In this document: positions 52,682-61,079 of the stretch, one piece after another | How positions within the stretch are numbered: position 1 is the stretch's first letter | How the letters are laid out: each line of letters starts with the position of its first letter | Assembly (NCBI GenBank): GCA_017387505.1 | Contig: JAFOFB010000008.1 | Location: 1 to 64,000, forward strand | Direction: 5' to 3' | DNA from: Methanocorpusculum sp. | GTDB lineage: Archaea > Halobacteriota > Methanomicrobia > Methanomicrobiales > Methanocorpusculaceae | Length of the DNA: 64,000 nucleotides | The notes under the pieces: model-generated | What the model was told of the DNA's origin: nothing | The model's database searches: none | What the model saw: only the letters and a program-made list of their open reading frames with translations | Made by a program: the position numbers and the translations under genes

Positions 52682-53446
52682 TCAAAGCATCTTCGGCTTA
52701 ACCTCAAACCGGCAGAACTCAGAGCCGTCGGTCATGCAGACGACCTCTTTAACCACCATAGGACAGTGGAAGAACGCCGAAAAGAGCGAAGACAAAATGC
52801 CCTTCGAAATAATACAGCCTCCAGAGATTCCCTTTGGAAGTGTCATACACTCATAACATTTGTAAACATCAAGAACCAGCGGGGCAGTGGATACAACCTT
52901 AACCTCGCCAAATCCATAGTGTTCCCAGAACTCCTGAATGTTTTCAAGTGTCTTTTCCAGAGAATCAGACACAACATACGGAGCAACAGCCTCTCCAAGA
53001 ATATTTCCTCCGCGTTTTAATACCGGGTCGATACGGATACCAGATTCAGCGAGAGCCACGCGGAAGATGTGGGGAAGCATCTCCTTGTAGTCAATACGAT
53101 CATAGTTTGTGTATGTCTGGCGGATAAGCTCACGGTATTCAGATGGGGCAGCATAGGTTGCCGGGTCAATCTGGCCCAGATAAGTTGCAGAAAGACGGTA
53201 AATTTTACGTCTTGCATCTGCCGGATCGGGCACTCTTACAATGAGACCTGCGTCATCTAACGTATTCAGATAACTTGAAACAGTGGATTTGGAAAGGCCG
53301 GTAGCTTCCTGAATCTCCGAAAAAGTAACGTCCTCCTCATCGCGGAGAAGACGGAGAATCTGAATACGAATAGGACTTCGAACGGAAGTCACATGACCGT
53401 CACGTGAATACAGCTCCAGTTCTTTAGTACTGTCTGACTCCGGCAT
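52682..53446 (-). CDS. msvR: MsvR-type redox regulator (ArsR-like HTH plus V4R domain)
   Basis: MsvR regulators are known only from methanogens and control oxidative-stress genes by a thiol switch. The 254-residue protein has an N-terminal winged helix (about residues 18-95, SKSTVSSYLNTLDDAG) and a C-terminal V4R domain with six Cys (197, 200, 211, 228, 237, 245), in line with the family's redox-sensing cysteines. It is convergent with the helicase gene and alone. On the minus strand, TATA-like GATATACT lies at about 53500-53508. The target site is not recognised. Confidence 0.85.
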   Translation of the reverse strand: MPESDSTKELELYSRDGHVTSVRSPIRIQILRLLRDEEDVTFSEIQEATGLSKSTVSSYLNTLDDAGLIVRVPDPADARRKIYRLSATYLGQIDPATYAAPSEYRELIRQTYTNYDRIDYKEMLPHIFRVALAESGIRIDPVLKRGGNILGEAVAPYVVSDSLEKTLENIQEFWEHYGFGEVKVVSTAPLVLDVYKCYECMTLPKGISGGCIISKGILSSLFSAFFHCPMVVKEVVCMTDGSEFCRFEVKPKML

Positions 53447-53567
53447 TTTTCTGTATATATTCCCCCCAAATTAGTTACACATTAGGCATTAACAGTATAT
53501 CAAGCTATGTTATGGGGCAACATGAGAGGCCACGCAGAATTTTGAAAAAGAGCACGAAAAGAGTGGT

Positions 53568-54506
53568 TTAATTATCCCGATACGGGATTTCCACCGTTGT
53601 TAAATCATTTGGAGCAATGACGTCACCGTCGAAAACTTCCTTTGCATCTTTAACATGGTTTGCAGAAGATGTATAACGGGAACTGATATGCACCAGAGCA
53701 AGCTTTTTCGGACAAACTAAGGCCGCAACTTCGCCTGCTTCGCGTGCTGTCGAGTGCCAGACCTCACGTGCGCATTCTGCACCTTCCTCCTCATCGAAGG
53801 TTGCCTCATGGATTAAGAGGTCTGCCCCTGCTAAAAGGTCGTTTCTGTTCTTTACAGGACGTGTGTCTCCTGTATAGACAACCTTTCTTCCAGGTCTTCT
53901 CTCGCCCATTACCATGTCCGGAGTGATGGTGACAGTCTCACCGTCACGCTCTATAGTTACAGACTGTCCGCGCTGAAGCTTTCCAAAAAGCGGCCCTGGT
54001 TTTACACCAAGAGCAATTGCTCCTTCGCGGTCGAAGCGTCCAGGGCGCATGTCTTCTTCCAAGACATATCCAACGCTTTCCATACCATGGTGTGTCTTAA
54101 ATGCCATAACCGCATATCCGTCAAATATTGCGACATCCCCGTCTGCCATCTCGACTGCGTGGAGCGGGAATGGAATCTTTGGTGTAAGCTGGCGGATGAT
54201 ATCAACGTACTTCTCAACACCGTGCGGACCGTAGATGGTCATTGGTTCTGTTCTGCCGTTGAAAGACATGGTCTCAATGAGACCGAAGATTCCAAGATAG
54301 TGGTCAGCATGCCAGTGAGAGATGAAGATAGCGTTAACAACAAATCCGGTTTTGAGCCTCATCATCTGCTGCTGAGCTCCTTCTCCGCAGTCGAAGAGAA
54401 GTGTGTCTGAACCGCGGCGAATCATTACACATGACGGGTTTCTGTTCGGAGTCGGAAGCGCGCCGGCCGTTCCAAGGAAGTGGACGAAGAGAGTTTCTCC
54501 TGCCAT
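53568..54506 (-). CDS. rnz: Ribonuclease Z
   Basis: RNase Z removes the 3' trailer from pre-tRNAs; this matters because none of the tRNA genes here encodes CCA. The 312-residue protein is a metallo-beta-lactamase: FLGTAGALPTPNRNPS at the N-terminus, SHWHADH (His64, His66, Asp68, His69), the exosite region, YTGDTRP, and HISSRYTS at the end. It follows the TIM-barrel gene with no gap. Confidence 0.95.
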   Translation of the reverse strand: MAGETLFVHFLGTAGALPTPNRNPSCVMIRRGSDTLLFDCGEGAQQQMMRLKTGFVVNAIFISHWHADHYLGIFGLIETMSFNGRTEPMTIYGPHGVEKYVDIIRQLTPKIPFPLHAVEMADGDVAIFDGYAVMAFKTHHGMESVGYVLEEDMRPGRFDREGAIALGVKPGPLFGKLQRGQSVTIERDGETVTITPDMVMGERRPGRKVVYTGDTRPVKNRNDLLAGADLLIHEATFDEEEGAECAREVWHSTAREAGEVAALVCPKKLALVHISSRYTSSANHVKDAKEVFDGDVIAPNDLTTVEIPYRDN

Positions 54507-55274
54507 TTAGAACCACCTCTTCAAAAACTCAAGACTTTTTCTTCCATCTTCAGGGTTTCTTCCTTCGACCACGATGATGTCTCCATGATACTCTTTCACG
54601 ATTTTCGGCATGATTTTATCCCAGGGGATGCTTCCTTCTCCAAGCGGCAGGTGTTCATCTCTGACCCCGTTGTTGTCGTGGATATGGAGGTGCGAGGCAT
54701 TTGGAAGAATGACTTTGCAGAAGTCATTTAAGTTTCCGTTGGTGTTTGCGTGTCCTACGTCAAACACTGTTCCCATACCTGTGCTGTCAACAAGTCCATC
54801 CAGCTCATACGGGTCGCGGCAGAAGAAGTCATCAAGGTTTGGCATGTTCTCAAGTGATGCCTTGACACCGACCTCTTCTGCAGTTTCTCCTAAGCGGATG
54901 CAGGCTCTTTTATGGTTCTGCCATGCAAGAGCTGTGTCATAACGGCTGACAGGAGATAAGTATCCAGGATGGATTACAACTTTATCTGCAATCTCTGCGG
55001 CTTTTCTGATTGTTACTTCAAGCTGGCTTACAGTTTCTTCCCAGATAGGCTGGTTGATGGATGCAGGGTTTAGGTCACTGAATGGTGCATGAACCGATAC
55101 AGGAAGTCCGGTCTCTTCCATTGTACGGCGTACGGATGCAAAGGTTGTTTCATTGTCTAAGCGGTAGTTTCCGTCAGCTGAGATTTCCCAGCCGTCAAAT
55201 CCAACCTCGGCAATTCCTGCAACCCATGCCGGGTCTTCCCAGACTTTCGAGGATGATGCGAAGTAGAATTTCAT
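54507..55274 (-). CDS. TIM-barrel sugar isomerase/AP-endonuclease-2 family protein
   Basis: The 255-residue protein has the xylose-isomerase-like TIM barrel pattern: GFDGWEISADG, VSVHAPFSDLNPAS, VIHPGYLSP, SLENMPNLDDFF, GTVFDVGHANTNG, HLHIHDNNG and the final VEGRNPEDG. The His, Glu and Asp residues in these strands form the metal site. It could be a sugar isomerase or endonuclease IV-like enzyme; the short length favours the isomerase/epimerase class. It overlaps the following UPF0200 gene by four bases and precedes rnz directly. Confidence 0.8.
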   Translation of the reverse strand: MKFYFASSSKVWEDPAWVAGIAEVGFDGWEISADGNYRLDNETTFASVRRTMEETGLPVSVHAPFSDLNPASINQPIWEETVSQLEVTIRKAAEIADKVVIHPGYLSPVSRYDTALAWQNHKRACIRLGETAEEVGVKASLENMPNLDDFFCRDPYELDGLVDSTGMGTVFDVGHANTNGNLNDFCKVILPNASHLHIHDNNGVRDEHLPLGEGSIPWDKIMPKIVKEYHGDIIVVEGRNPEDGRKSLEFLKRWF

Positions 55275-55810
55275 GCAAGGCTCCTGATGGTGTTTCTGAT
55301 TTCTTCTTCGAATGATTCTCTTTCAGTTTCGTTGACCAGGGTAATGTCTGCAGCAGACACTGCACGGGCAAGTCCGAATGATTCTTCGCGTGCGTCACGC
55401 GCGGACAGGGCTTCAGCGGTTACAGAGTCATCAGCGCGCCCTCTGCCCTGCATGCGGGATAAGCGGATTTCAAAGTCTGCTTTGATGAAGATTAAGGTAA
55501 ATGATTCAAAGACAGAGCGGAAGTAATTGACTTCGGCATCCCCTCTGATTCCATCAATTACGGCTGTTTCAGTATCGAGGCGTTTTACTTCTTCGGCGGT
55601 TAAGATTGCAACAGCATCCATTCCAAGCTCTGCACGAAGTTCGCGTGCGGTAGCACCCACATGCTCGTCTGTTAGTTCGAGGCCTTTTGCTTTTGTGCGG
55701 TTTCGGATGATGTCTCCCATGACAACTACAGGAATGCCGTTCTCTGCAGCAATTCTTGAGAACTCGCCTTTACCGCTTGCAGGGTATCCTACGATTCCAA
55801 TGACGTTCAT
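55271..55810 (-). CDS. UPF0200 P-loop kinase-like protein
   Basis: From MNVIGIVGYPASGKGEF (55810) the protein has 179 residues. It has a P-loop GYPASGKGE (residues 8-16), a VMGDIIR switch-like segment, VIDGIRGDAEV (Walker B) and a RMQGRGRADD lid region. It matches the archaeal UPF0200 group related to dephospho-CoA and nucleoside monophosphate kinases. Since a GTP-dependent dephospho-CoA kinase is present at 34 kb, this one may have another substrate. ATGA-type overlap links it to the SSSCA1-like gene upstream. Confidence 0.82.
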   Translation of the reverse strand: MNVIGIVGYPASGKGEFSRIAAENGIPVVVMGDIIRNRTKAKGLELTDEHVGATARELRAELGMDAVAILTAEEVKRLDTETAVIDGIRGDAEVNYFRSVFESFTLIFIKADFEIRLSRMQGRGRADDSVTAEALSARDAREESFGLARAVSAADITLVNETERESFEEEIRNTIRSLA

Positions 55811-56202
55811 CTGTGTCTCACAAGCATTGTCTTTGCTTCGGCGGCTGTTCTGATGCATTCCATGTAAGTTAGGCATCTGGATGCATCAGGTTCGATGTGA
55901 GCGCGCTGAATGAACTCGTGAATGAGAGAGTCGATTTCTTCTCCAAGCGGGGTTGACGGAAGAGTTTCTTCTTTTGCATATGCCGGCATGATGACGCGGA
56001 CTTCATCTGCTTTTGGTTCTGCAGTTTCTTTTTTTACGGCAGGGACAACAGGTTCTTCTTTTGCATTTTCAGCACAGACTACGCACTGTTTTACTCCGTG
56101 TATTTCAAAGAGCGGAGCGCCGCATTTAGGGCAGGCTTCAGAGAGCATCTTCCCGCCTGTTAAGAGATGCTCTGCCATTATGTCATCAGGATTTCTGGTC
56201 AT
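55807..56202 (-). CDS. SSSCA1/ZNRD2-like zinc protein
   Basis: The 131-residue protein resembles the Sjogren/scleroderma autoantigen 1 family: HLLTGGKMLSEACPKCGAPLFE (zinc CxxC) and GVKQCVVCAE (second CxxC) in the first 45 residues, followed by a Lys/Glu-rich linker and a C-terminal helical part. Its function in archaea is unknown. It starts the unit that runs through UPF0200 and the TIM-barrel gene to rnz. A divergent promoter region of about 120 bases separates it from the UPF0147 gene. Confidence 0.8.
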   Translation of the reverse strand: MTRNPDDIMAEHLLTGGKMLSEACPKCGAPLFEIHGVKQCVVCAENAKEEPVVPAVKKETAEPKADEVRVIMPAYAKEETLPSTPLGEEIDSLIHEFIQRAHIEPDASRCLTYMECIRTAAEAKTMLVRHR

Positions 56203-56324
56203 GGTATTTTTCTATATTGCTGAGTATTTGTTTGTTCTCTGAGTATATATTTTGGGCGAGACGGAGGGGAGTATTTATTGCATTATAGGTCTAACATGTG
56301 TACACTATTGGGGAGGAAATAGAT

Positions 56325-56588
56325 ATGGCAAACCCGGAAGATATGATTAAGCAGTGTGTTATGATGCTGCAGATGATGAATGAGGACCCAACAATCCCGC
56401 GCAACATCAGACGCGCTGCAGATGAGACTCTCAAGATTTTACTTGACGAAAAGAAGTCCTTAAGCCTTCGCGCGGCAACTGCTCTCTCTAAGATTGATGA
56501 GGTCAGCAGTGATTCCAATATGCCGATGCACGCAAGAACCAAGGTCTGGGAGATTGCATCAACTTTAGAAGCAATCCCGCTCGACTAA
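56325..56588 (+). CDS. UPF0147 small helical protein
   Basis: The 87-residue protein begins [21 protein letters not shown] and is all-helical, with the conserved [14 protein letters not shown]. It belongs to UPF0147, widespread in archaea with no known role. A strong Shine-Dalgarno (GGGAGG) lies before the ATG at 56325; the ATG nine codons upstream is less likely. The gene is convergent with the zinc-ribbon gene. Confidence 0.88.
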   Translation: MANPEDMIKQCVMMLQMMNEDPTIPRNIRRAADETLKILLDEKKSLSLRAATALSKIDEVSSDSNMPMHARTKVWEIASTLEAIPLD

Positions 56589-56597
56589 CTTTTTTTA

Positions 56598-56840
56598 TTA
56601 TTTATCCAGTGTTCTGCTGTAGTTGGCAGCAGATGTAAAACCGGTGTTTTTTCTTTCCTGCATCTGCATTACTGCCTGCGCGGCATCGTCTGCAGAGGCA
56701 AATACAGCGATGAGTTTTGTTTTTTTCAGGTCGAGTTTATGCCCGCACTGGCAGGTTTTGGTGGCGTGAGATAAATCGGCAGACATTATTCTGCGGCATT
56801 TACTGCATCCGATTACGGCAAATCCGGTTAATTCAGGCAT
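56598..56840 (-). CDS. DUF1922/DUF5817-like zinc-ribbon protein
   Basis: The 80-residue protein has an N-terminal C4 zinc ribbon (GCSKCRRIM and CQCGHKL) and a helical tail with DDAAQAVMQMQERK. It resembles a small archaeal family (DUF1922/DUF5817) with rubredoxin- or transcription-factor-like ribbons, possibly nucleic-acid binding. No function is known. Confidence 0.7.
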   Translation of the reverse strand: MPELTGFAVIGCSKCRRIMSADLSHATKTCQCGHKLDLKKTKLIAVFASADDAAQAVMQMQERKNTGFTSAANYSRTLDK

Positions 56841-56963
56841 TGATTATTCTCTCTATTACAATTTGTAGTTGAGATGATATGAGAGTTTGGTGTTGGAAGA
56901 TTCATCAACATTAATCCGACAAGTTTATATTTTCAAACATCATTGCTATTAAAGCAGTCATAA

Positions 56964-57069
56964 CCCGACTTAACTCAGATGGTAGAGTGCGCGGCTGTAG
57001 TAAGATTAATGCCTGCGGGCATACTGCGCGGCTACCGCGATGTCCCCGGTTCGAATCCGGGAGTCGGGA
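56964..57069 (+). tRNA. tRNA-Tyr (GTA) with intron
   Basis: The acceptor stem CCCGACT/AGTCGGG has the C1-G72 pair typical of archaeal tRNA-Tyr, with discriminator A. The anticodon stem CGCGG/CCGCG is split by a 33-base intron (57001-57033) after position 37. CTGT can pair with GCGG (with G-U) as the four-pair centre of a bulge-helix-bulge, and the intron folds as ATGCC/GGCAT. The T arm has GTTCGAATC. A TATA box GTTTATAT is at 56923-56930. Confidence 0.93.
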
Positions 57070-57099
57070 CCATTTTCCAATGACGCACAAGCAAAACTT

Positions 57100-57172
57100 G
57101 CCCAAATAGTGTAGTGGCCTATCATGCAGCCCTGTCACGGCTGCGACTCGGATTCGAATTCCGATTTGGGCG
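57100..57172 (+). tRNA. tRNA-Asp (GTC), copy 1
   Basis: The acceptor is GCCCAAA/TTTGGGC with discriminator G. The anticodon stem CAGCC/GGCTG holds loop CTGTCAC (anticodon GTC). The T arm has ATTCGAAT. It is identical to the copy 125 bases downstream. No CCA is encoded. Confidence 0.96.
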
Positions 57173-57224
57173 CTTCCTTTTTCTGGTTTTGCAGTGCAAA
57201 GCGGTTATGATTGTGTGTAATCTT

Positions 57225-57297
57225 GCCCAAATAGTGTAGTGGCCTATCATGCAGCCCTGTCACGGCTGCGACTCGGATTCGAATTCCGATTTGGGCG
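57225..57297 (+). tRNA. tRNA-Asp (GTC), copy 2
   Basis: This copy is identical over all 73 bases to the first tRNA-Asp. Sequence after both genes is also alike (TTTTTCTG, TTTTGCAG, AAAGCGGTT), so the duplication covered tRNA plus trailer, with a period of 125 bases. Confidence 0.96.
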
Positions 57298-57384
57298 TTT
57301 TTCTTTTTCTGATTTTTGCAGGTAAAGCGGTTTCGTATCTCTTTTCAAAAACAAAACCTGAAAAAAAAGTTGATGTGTCCTGTT

Positions 57385-58359
57385 TCAGACACGGAAGAAG
57401 ATATGAAGCATAGTGTTTCCGTCAGATCCAAAGAGGAATGAATCAATCACAAATGTGTATTCCTCAGCCTCAAGTTTTTCAAGGAAGGATGCTTCATGGC
57501 GCATGTCATCTTCGCTGCCGGCCATCTTAGTTATGGAGAAGTCCTTTAAGACAACACAGCCGTCGACAATCTCATAAGTTCCCTTGAAGGTGTTTACCGG
57601 TGCCTGTCCGGAGAATGTGCCGTCAGAGTTGAGAACAAGAGTATCACCGTACTGATTCTGATAGGTTCCATAAACAGTACCAGTCAGTGTAATAAGCGCG
57701 TTTTCATCCTCCAGGACAATATCATCGAGAAGCGTCAGTTTGCCATCGGAAATATAGTAGTCCTTTGCGGCAGCAAGAGCGGCAAGGAAAGCAGCTTCGG
57801 CTTCCATCTCTTCGTCAGAACCTACAGCAGAAGAGATGTGCTCAGGTGTGATAACCAGGCGTTCTTCTGTGTTTGAATAGGTTCCGCCAAATCCGTTAAT
57901 CGGGCCATGTCCGGAGAAGGTCATGTCACTGTTGAAGGTAACAGACATTCCGCCGTCCCCCTCCCAGGTTCCGACTAAGGACGGAGTTAAAACAAGAACG
58001 ACCTCTTCGCCGGATTTCAGAACAAGTTTTCCTCCTTCACTAATGAAATACGAATCGACAGAGGCAAGTGCTGCGAAGAATGCCTTTTCTTCTTCCAGAC
58101 CAGGGCCAGCCATAAGGGTGGACACCGGTTCACCAAAGGTCAGTTTATCCCCGTCAAAAGTGTAGATTCCAGAGAAGGAGTTCACCTGAGCATGACCGGA
58201 GTACGTTCCGTCAATAGAGATAAACAGCATAACATCCTGGCCCGGGACAAGCCAGACGCCAACCGGAGAAGCAGTCTCTTCCGGTGTGCTGATACATCCT
58301 GCTGCGGAAACAAGACCAATCAGGGCAAGTGCCAGTACAACAAAAACAGTCTTTCTCAT
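57385..58359 (-). CDS. META-domain-like lipoprotein, paralogue 1
   Basis: The 324-residue protein has a signal peptide with lipobox SAAGC (Cys22), so it is likely lipid-anchored outside the cell. The mature part holds three similar units: GVWLVPGQDVMLFIS, GTWEGDGGMSVTFNSD and GTYQNQYGDTLVLNSDGTFSG. Each leads to a G-x-F/N-GTY-type turn and a helix with EEEKAFFAALAS, MEAEAAFLAALA or MRHEASFLEKLE. This is the META/HslJ pattern repeated. A TATA-like AAATATATATTC close to the ATG suggests a leaderless message. Role unknown; surface stress or metal response is a guess. Confidence 0.75.
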   Translation of the reverse strand: MRKTVFVVLALALIGLVSAAGCISTPEETASPVGVWLVPGQDVMLFISIDGTYSGHAQVNSFSGIYTFDGDKLTFGEPVSTLMAGPGLEEEKAFFAALASVDSYFISEGGKLVLKSGEEVVLVLTPSLVGTWEGDGGMSVTFNSDMTFSGHGPINGFGGTYSNTEERLVITPEHISSAVGSDEEMEAEAAFLAALAAAKDYYISDGKLTLLDDIVLEDENALITLTGTVYGTYQNQYGDTLVLNSDGTFSGQAPVNTFKGTYEIVDGCVVLKDFSITKMAGSEDDMRHEASFLEKLEAEEYTFVIDSFLFGSDGNTMLHIFFRV

Positions 58360-58466
58360 ACAGATAGATATAGGACTGCCAAATATATATTCTTGAGTCC
58401 ATTAGAAAAGGAAAAAAGATTGAGGTATTTTGCAGGTAAATCCTGCAGAGTATTTTGCGATACTAG

Positions 58467-59372
58467 TTATGCGCGGATGAAGGTTACACCATCTGCAGTG
58501 AGGAACTTACCATCCTGGAAGGTGTTTGCCTCGAGTGCTTCGAAGAATGCTGCTTCTGCTTCCATATCTTCTGGTGCACCCATCATCTTGGTGGAGACGA
58601 TGTTCTTGAAGGTAATCTTGCCGTCAGCCTCTTCGAACTCACCCATGAAGGTGTTCACCTGTGCCTTACCGGAGACAGAGCCGTCTTCTGCGAGGGAAAG
58701 ATCGATGCCGTCAAACGTTACCCAGTTACCTACAACAGATGCAGTAAGAGTAAGCTTGCCAAGAGTCAGTTTTCCATTATCAACAGAGAAGGTCTGCGGA
58801 TTTGCAAGAACTGCAAGGAATGCTGCTTCTGCTGCCATATCTTCCTCAGAGCCGAATGCCATAGTGGAAAGGACGTTGGTGAACTCGATGCCGTTTTCAG
58901 TGTATGCGTAGGAACCGGAGAAAAGGTTTACCGGACCATTTGCGGAGAAGGTCATGTCTCTGTTGAAGGTGATAACGATTCCATCCTCAGTAGTCCAGGT
59001 TCCAAGGACAGCCTTTGCAAAGGTTAAAACTTCCTTACCCTCAGACATCAGAACAAGCTTGCCGTCGACAATCTTGAAGGAGTCTGCGGAGTTGAGGGCT
59101 GCAAAGAATGCTCTCTCTTCTTCAGAGTCGGTCATAAGGGTTGCACCGATGTTGAAGGAAATCCTGTCACCTTCGACAGTGCAGAAACCGGAGAAGAGGT
59201 TTACCGGTGCTTTTCCTAAGACGGAACCTTCCGGAGTGATGGTCATAAGAACGTCGGTACCAGGAAGAGTCCAGTATCCTTCCGGAGACTGGGTCTCGGT
59301 GCTGATGCAGCCTGCAGCAGCAACGATACCCACAAGGGCAAGTGCTAAAACAACGAATGCTGTCTTTCTCAT
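58467..59372 (-). CDS. META-domain-like lipoprotein, paralogue 2
   Basis: The 301-residue protein shares its signal peptide almost residue for residue with paralogue 1 (MRKTAFVVLALALVG, lipobox AAAGC) and again has three META-like units (GYWTLPGTDVLMTIT, GTWTTEDGIVITFNRD, GNWVTFDGIDLSLAED) with helices EERAFFAAL, MAAEAAFLAVL and MEAEAAFFEAL. TATATATAC at 59395-59402 places transcription start at the ATG, so it is probably leaderless. The two genes arose by duplication and lie in the same direction. Confidence 0.75.
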   Translation of the reverse strand: MRKTAFVVLALALVGIVAAAGCISTETQSPEGYWTLPGTDVLMTITPEGSVLGKAPVNLFSGFCTVEGDRISFNIGATLMTDSEEERAFFAALNSADSFKIVDGKLVLMSEGKEVLTFAKAVLGTWTTEDGIVITFNRDMTFSANGPVNLFSGSYAYTENGIEFTNVLSTMAFGSEEDMAAEAAFLAVLANPQTFSVDNGKLTLGKLTLTASVVGNWVTFDGIDLSLAEDGSVSGKAQVNTFMGEFEEADGKITFKNIVSTKMMGAPEDMEAEAAFFEALEANTFQDGKFLTADGVTFIRA

Positions 59373-59579
59373 ACTACATCATTGGACGCCTGAGTATATA
59401 TACGTGGCTTAAGTTACGAAAATTTTTGCAATTATAAAACGCCCAAAATCAAAAAATAAACTCAAATTAGAGTTTTTGAAAATCACGAAAAAACACACCG
59501 ACACCCTCGCGCGGGAAAATAACCGCACAACACATGCGCATACAGCAATAACAAAAGAACTGAAATGAAAAAAGAAAAA

Positions 59580-59954
59580 TTACTGGGCGGTTGGTGCGCC
59601 GCCGGAAATTGCATCCTGAATCTGCTTCTGAAGCTGAGAGGCCTTCTGTGCCATTGCCTTCTCCTGCTTATCGAGGGAGCTGATACGGAGCTCAAGAGAA
59701 TCTGCCTTGTCAGTTAACTCCTTCTTAACAGTCTCCTTGTCCTTCTGAATCATAATAGATCCAACAGAAGAGAAAACTGCTGCGTCATCTTTAACAGCCT
59801 CAAGCTCTTCAACTGCACGCTTGGTTTCGCGAAGAGTCATTTCGTACTGCATTTTCTGAGACGATACCTGCTGAAGCTGCTGCTGAATCTGCTGAAACAT
59901 AGCAAGCTGCTGCTGAATCTGCGGCGGAATTGCCGCCTGTGGGTTCATTGCCAT
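59580..59954 (-). CDS. pfdB: Prefoldin subunit beta
   Basis: Prefoldin beta forms a hexameric chaperone with alpha that hands clients to the thermosome. The 124-residue protein has two long coiled-coil helices (Gln-rich at about 13-60 and Lys/Leu-rich at about 78-115) around the family core VYKSVGSIMIQKDKETV-like segment, here VFSSVGSIMIQKDKETV. It is the last gene of the superoperon, 3 bases after pcc1. Confidence 0.94.
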   Translation of the reverse strand: MAMNPQAAIPPQIQQQLAMFQQIQQQLQQVSSQKMQYEMTLRETKRAVEELEAVKDDAAVFSSVGSIMIQKDKETVKKELTDKADSLELRISSLDKQEKAMAQKASQLQKQIQDAISGGAPTAQ

Positions 59955-59957
59955 TTT

Positions 59958-60194
59958 TTACAACTCCAATACTTCGAGTGATACATTAATCAGGCGCAGC
60001 CACATATTCAAAGACGCCCGCATAGAAGACACATCCTCTGTATCCACAGAAAGTGTCAGTGACGAGTCATCATAGGATAACTGCACCAGTGATTTTTCGC
60101 CCGGATCAGATCCCTCCTCCGGGGAAAGTGCCGCATACAGCTTCTCTGCAAACGGCGTTTCAAATACAAACCGCGCTGAATGATTTGGCTTCAT
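59958..60194 (-). CDS. pcc1: KEOPS subunit Pcc1
   Basis: Pcc1 is the small dimerisation subunit of KEOPS, which works with Kae1-Bud32 (31.7-33.3 kb here) in tRNA t6A formation. The 78-residue protein shows FETPFAEKLYAALSPE and the conserved end DVSSMRASLNMWLRLINVS. It overlaps the Brix gene by four bases and precedes prefoldin beta. Confidence 0.9.
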   Translation of the reverse strand: MKPNHSARFVFETPFAEKLYAALSPEEGSDPGEKSLVQLSYDDSSLTLSVDTEDVSSMRASLNMWLRLINVSLEVLEL

Positions 60195-60592
60195 ACCATA
60201 ACCTGGAAAACATACCGCATCTTCTGTGTGCCGCAGAAGCAGATAGGCCCCTCAACCGAAGTGTCAAGAGTAATTGGCACATACGGCTTCAAGCGCTCAT
60301 AGAGCTCCTCTTCGCGGGTTACAAAACCCTTATGGAACTCTGCGGTTCTCTCAGAGACAGTAATATTGGTAATCAGCATGGAAAAGACAATTTCGCCTTT
60401 CACCGTCAGATCGAAAATCGGACCCTTCCGCTTCGAACCTGAGATAAAAATGATATTGGGGTCGTCTTCCCCAAAGTCGCGGAGCCCGGATTTCCCCCGC
60501 TGTACGTATGGGAAGTCTAAAGCAAAAGCTATCTCTTTTGCCAGCTTCCGAACCTCCGGCTGTGGTTTGCGCGATGAAGTAACTATTGTCAT
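60191..60592 (-). CDS. Brix-domain (Imp4-like) rRNA maturation protein
   Basis: Brix proteins such as eukaryotic Imp4 bind pre-rRNA during ribosome assembly; archaea have one or two short forms. The 133-residue protein starts [21 protein letters not shown] and has the family [12 protein letters not shown] and GPICFCGTQ-like region. Its ATG overlaps the rpo12 stop. The rest of the gene order (L37Ae, Rpo12, Brix, Pcc1, prefoldin) is standard. Confidence 0.87.
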   Translation of the reverse strand: MTIVTSSRKPQPEVRKLAKEIAFALDFPYVQRGKSGLRDFGEDDPNIIFISGSKRKGPIFDLTVKGEIVFSMLITNITVSERTAEFHKGFVTREEELYERLKPYVPITLDTSVEGPICFCGTQKMRYVFQVMV

Positions 60593-60720
60593 CGAGCTTT
60601 CAGTACTTTAGTGCCGGCCCCGCGGGTCTTGAAGAGAATGCGGTGACCACAGTATGGACATCTGACATTGTTGTCGATCTCCACCATCTGTTTACAGCGG
60701 GCACACTTGTAACTGACCAT
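60589..60720 (-). CDS. rpo12: RNA polymerase subunit Rpo12 (RpoP)
   Basis: This 43-residue protein has a C4 zinc ribbon (KCARC, then CPYC) and a basic end ([15 protein letters not shown]) as in archaeal Rpo12. Its stop and the Brix start overlap by four bases (ATGA). It is shorter than normal gene-finder limits and sits 5 bases after the L37Ae stop. Confidence 0.93.
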   Translation of the reverse strand: MVSYKCARCKQMVEIDNNVRCPYCGHRILFKTRGAGTKVLKAR

Positions 60721-60725
60721 TAAAT

Positions 60726-61010
60726 TTATGCTCCTTTGGTCTCAATTGCGCGAAGGACAACCTTCAGGGATGGGGTCTGCGGGGTGTATGCTCCACCTGC
60801 GTACTTGTATCCGCACTTCTTGCATTCCCAGATACCGGTTCCGACACGCTTGACTGCAACAGTGTCACAGACCGGACAGAGGTGCTTTGCGCGGGAAATC
60901 TTCTCGCTCTCATTTACCAGCTTACGGCCGAAGCGACCGTATCTCGGGCCAAAGCGTCCGGCACTGCCGGTGACGCGTCCCTTTGCTACATGCTTGCTCT
61001 TGGATGCCAT
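60726..61010 (-). CDS. rpl37ae: 50S ribosomal protein L37Ae
   Basis: The 94-residue protein has a basic N-terminus ([20 protein letters not shown]), a C4 zinc finger (CPVC and CKKC) and the segment [19 protein letters not shown] typical of L37Ae. SBDS ends 69 bases upstream; that gap, with AT-rich promoter-like sequence, is where rrp4, rrp41 and rrp42 lie in many other archaea. Confidence 0.95.
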   Translation of the reverse strand: MASKSKHVAKGRVTGSAGRFGPRYGRFGRKLVNESEKISRAKHLCPVCDTVAVKRVGTGIWECKKCGYKYAGGAYTPQTPSLKVVLRAIETKGA

Positions 61011-61079
61011 TTTTTATTTCTCCAGAAATATCTAATAATGTTAGTCTTACATTAATTTAATAGTTGTGTGTGTCCTGCC

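Noticed and set aside
55271-55810. Calling the UPF0200 protein dephospho-CoA kinase CoaE
   Set aside because: The GTP-dependent archaeal enzyme is already encoded at 33821-34306, and UPF0200 proteins have no proven CoA role.
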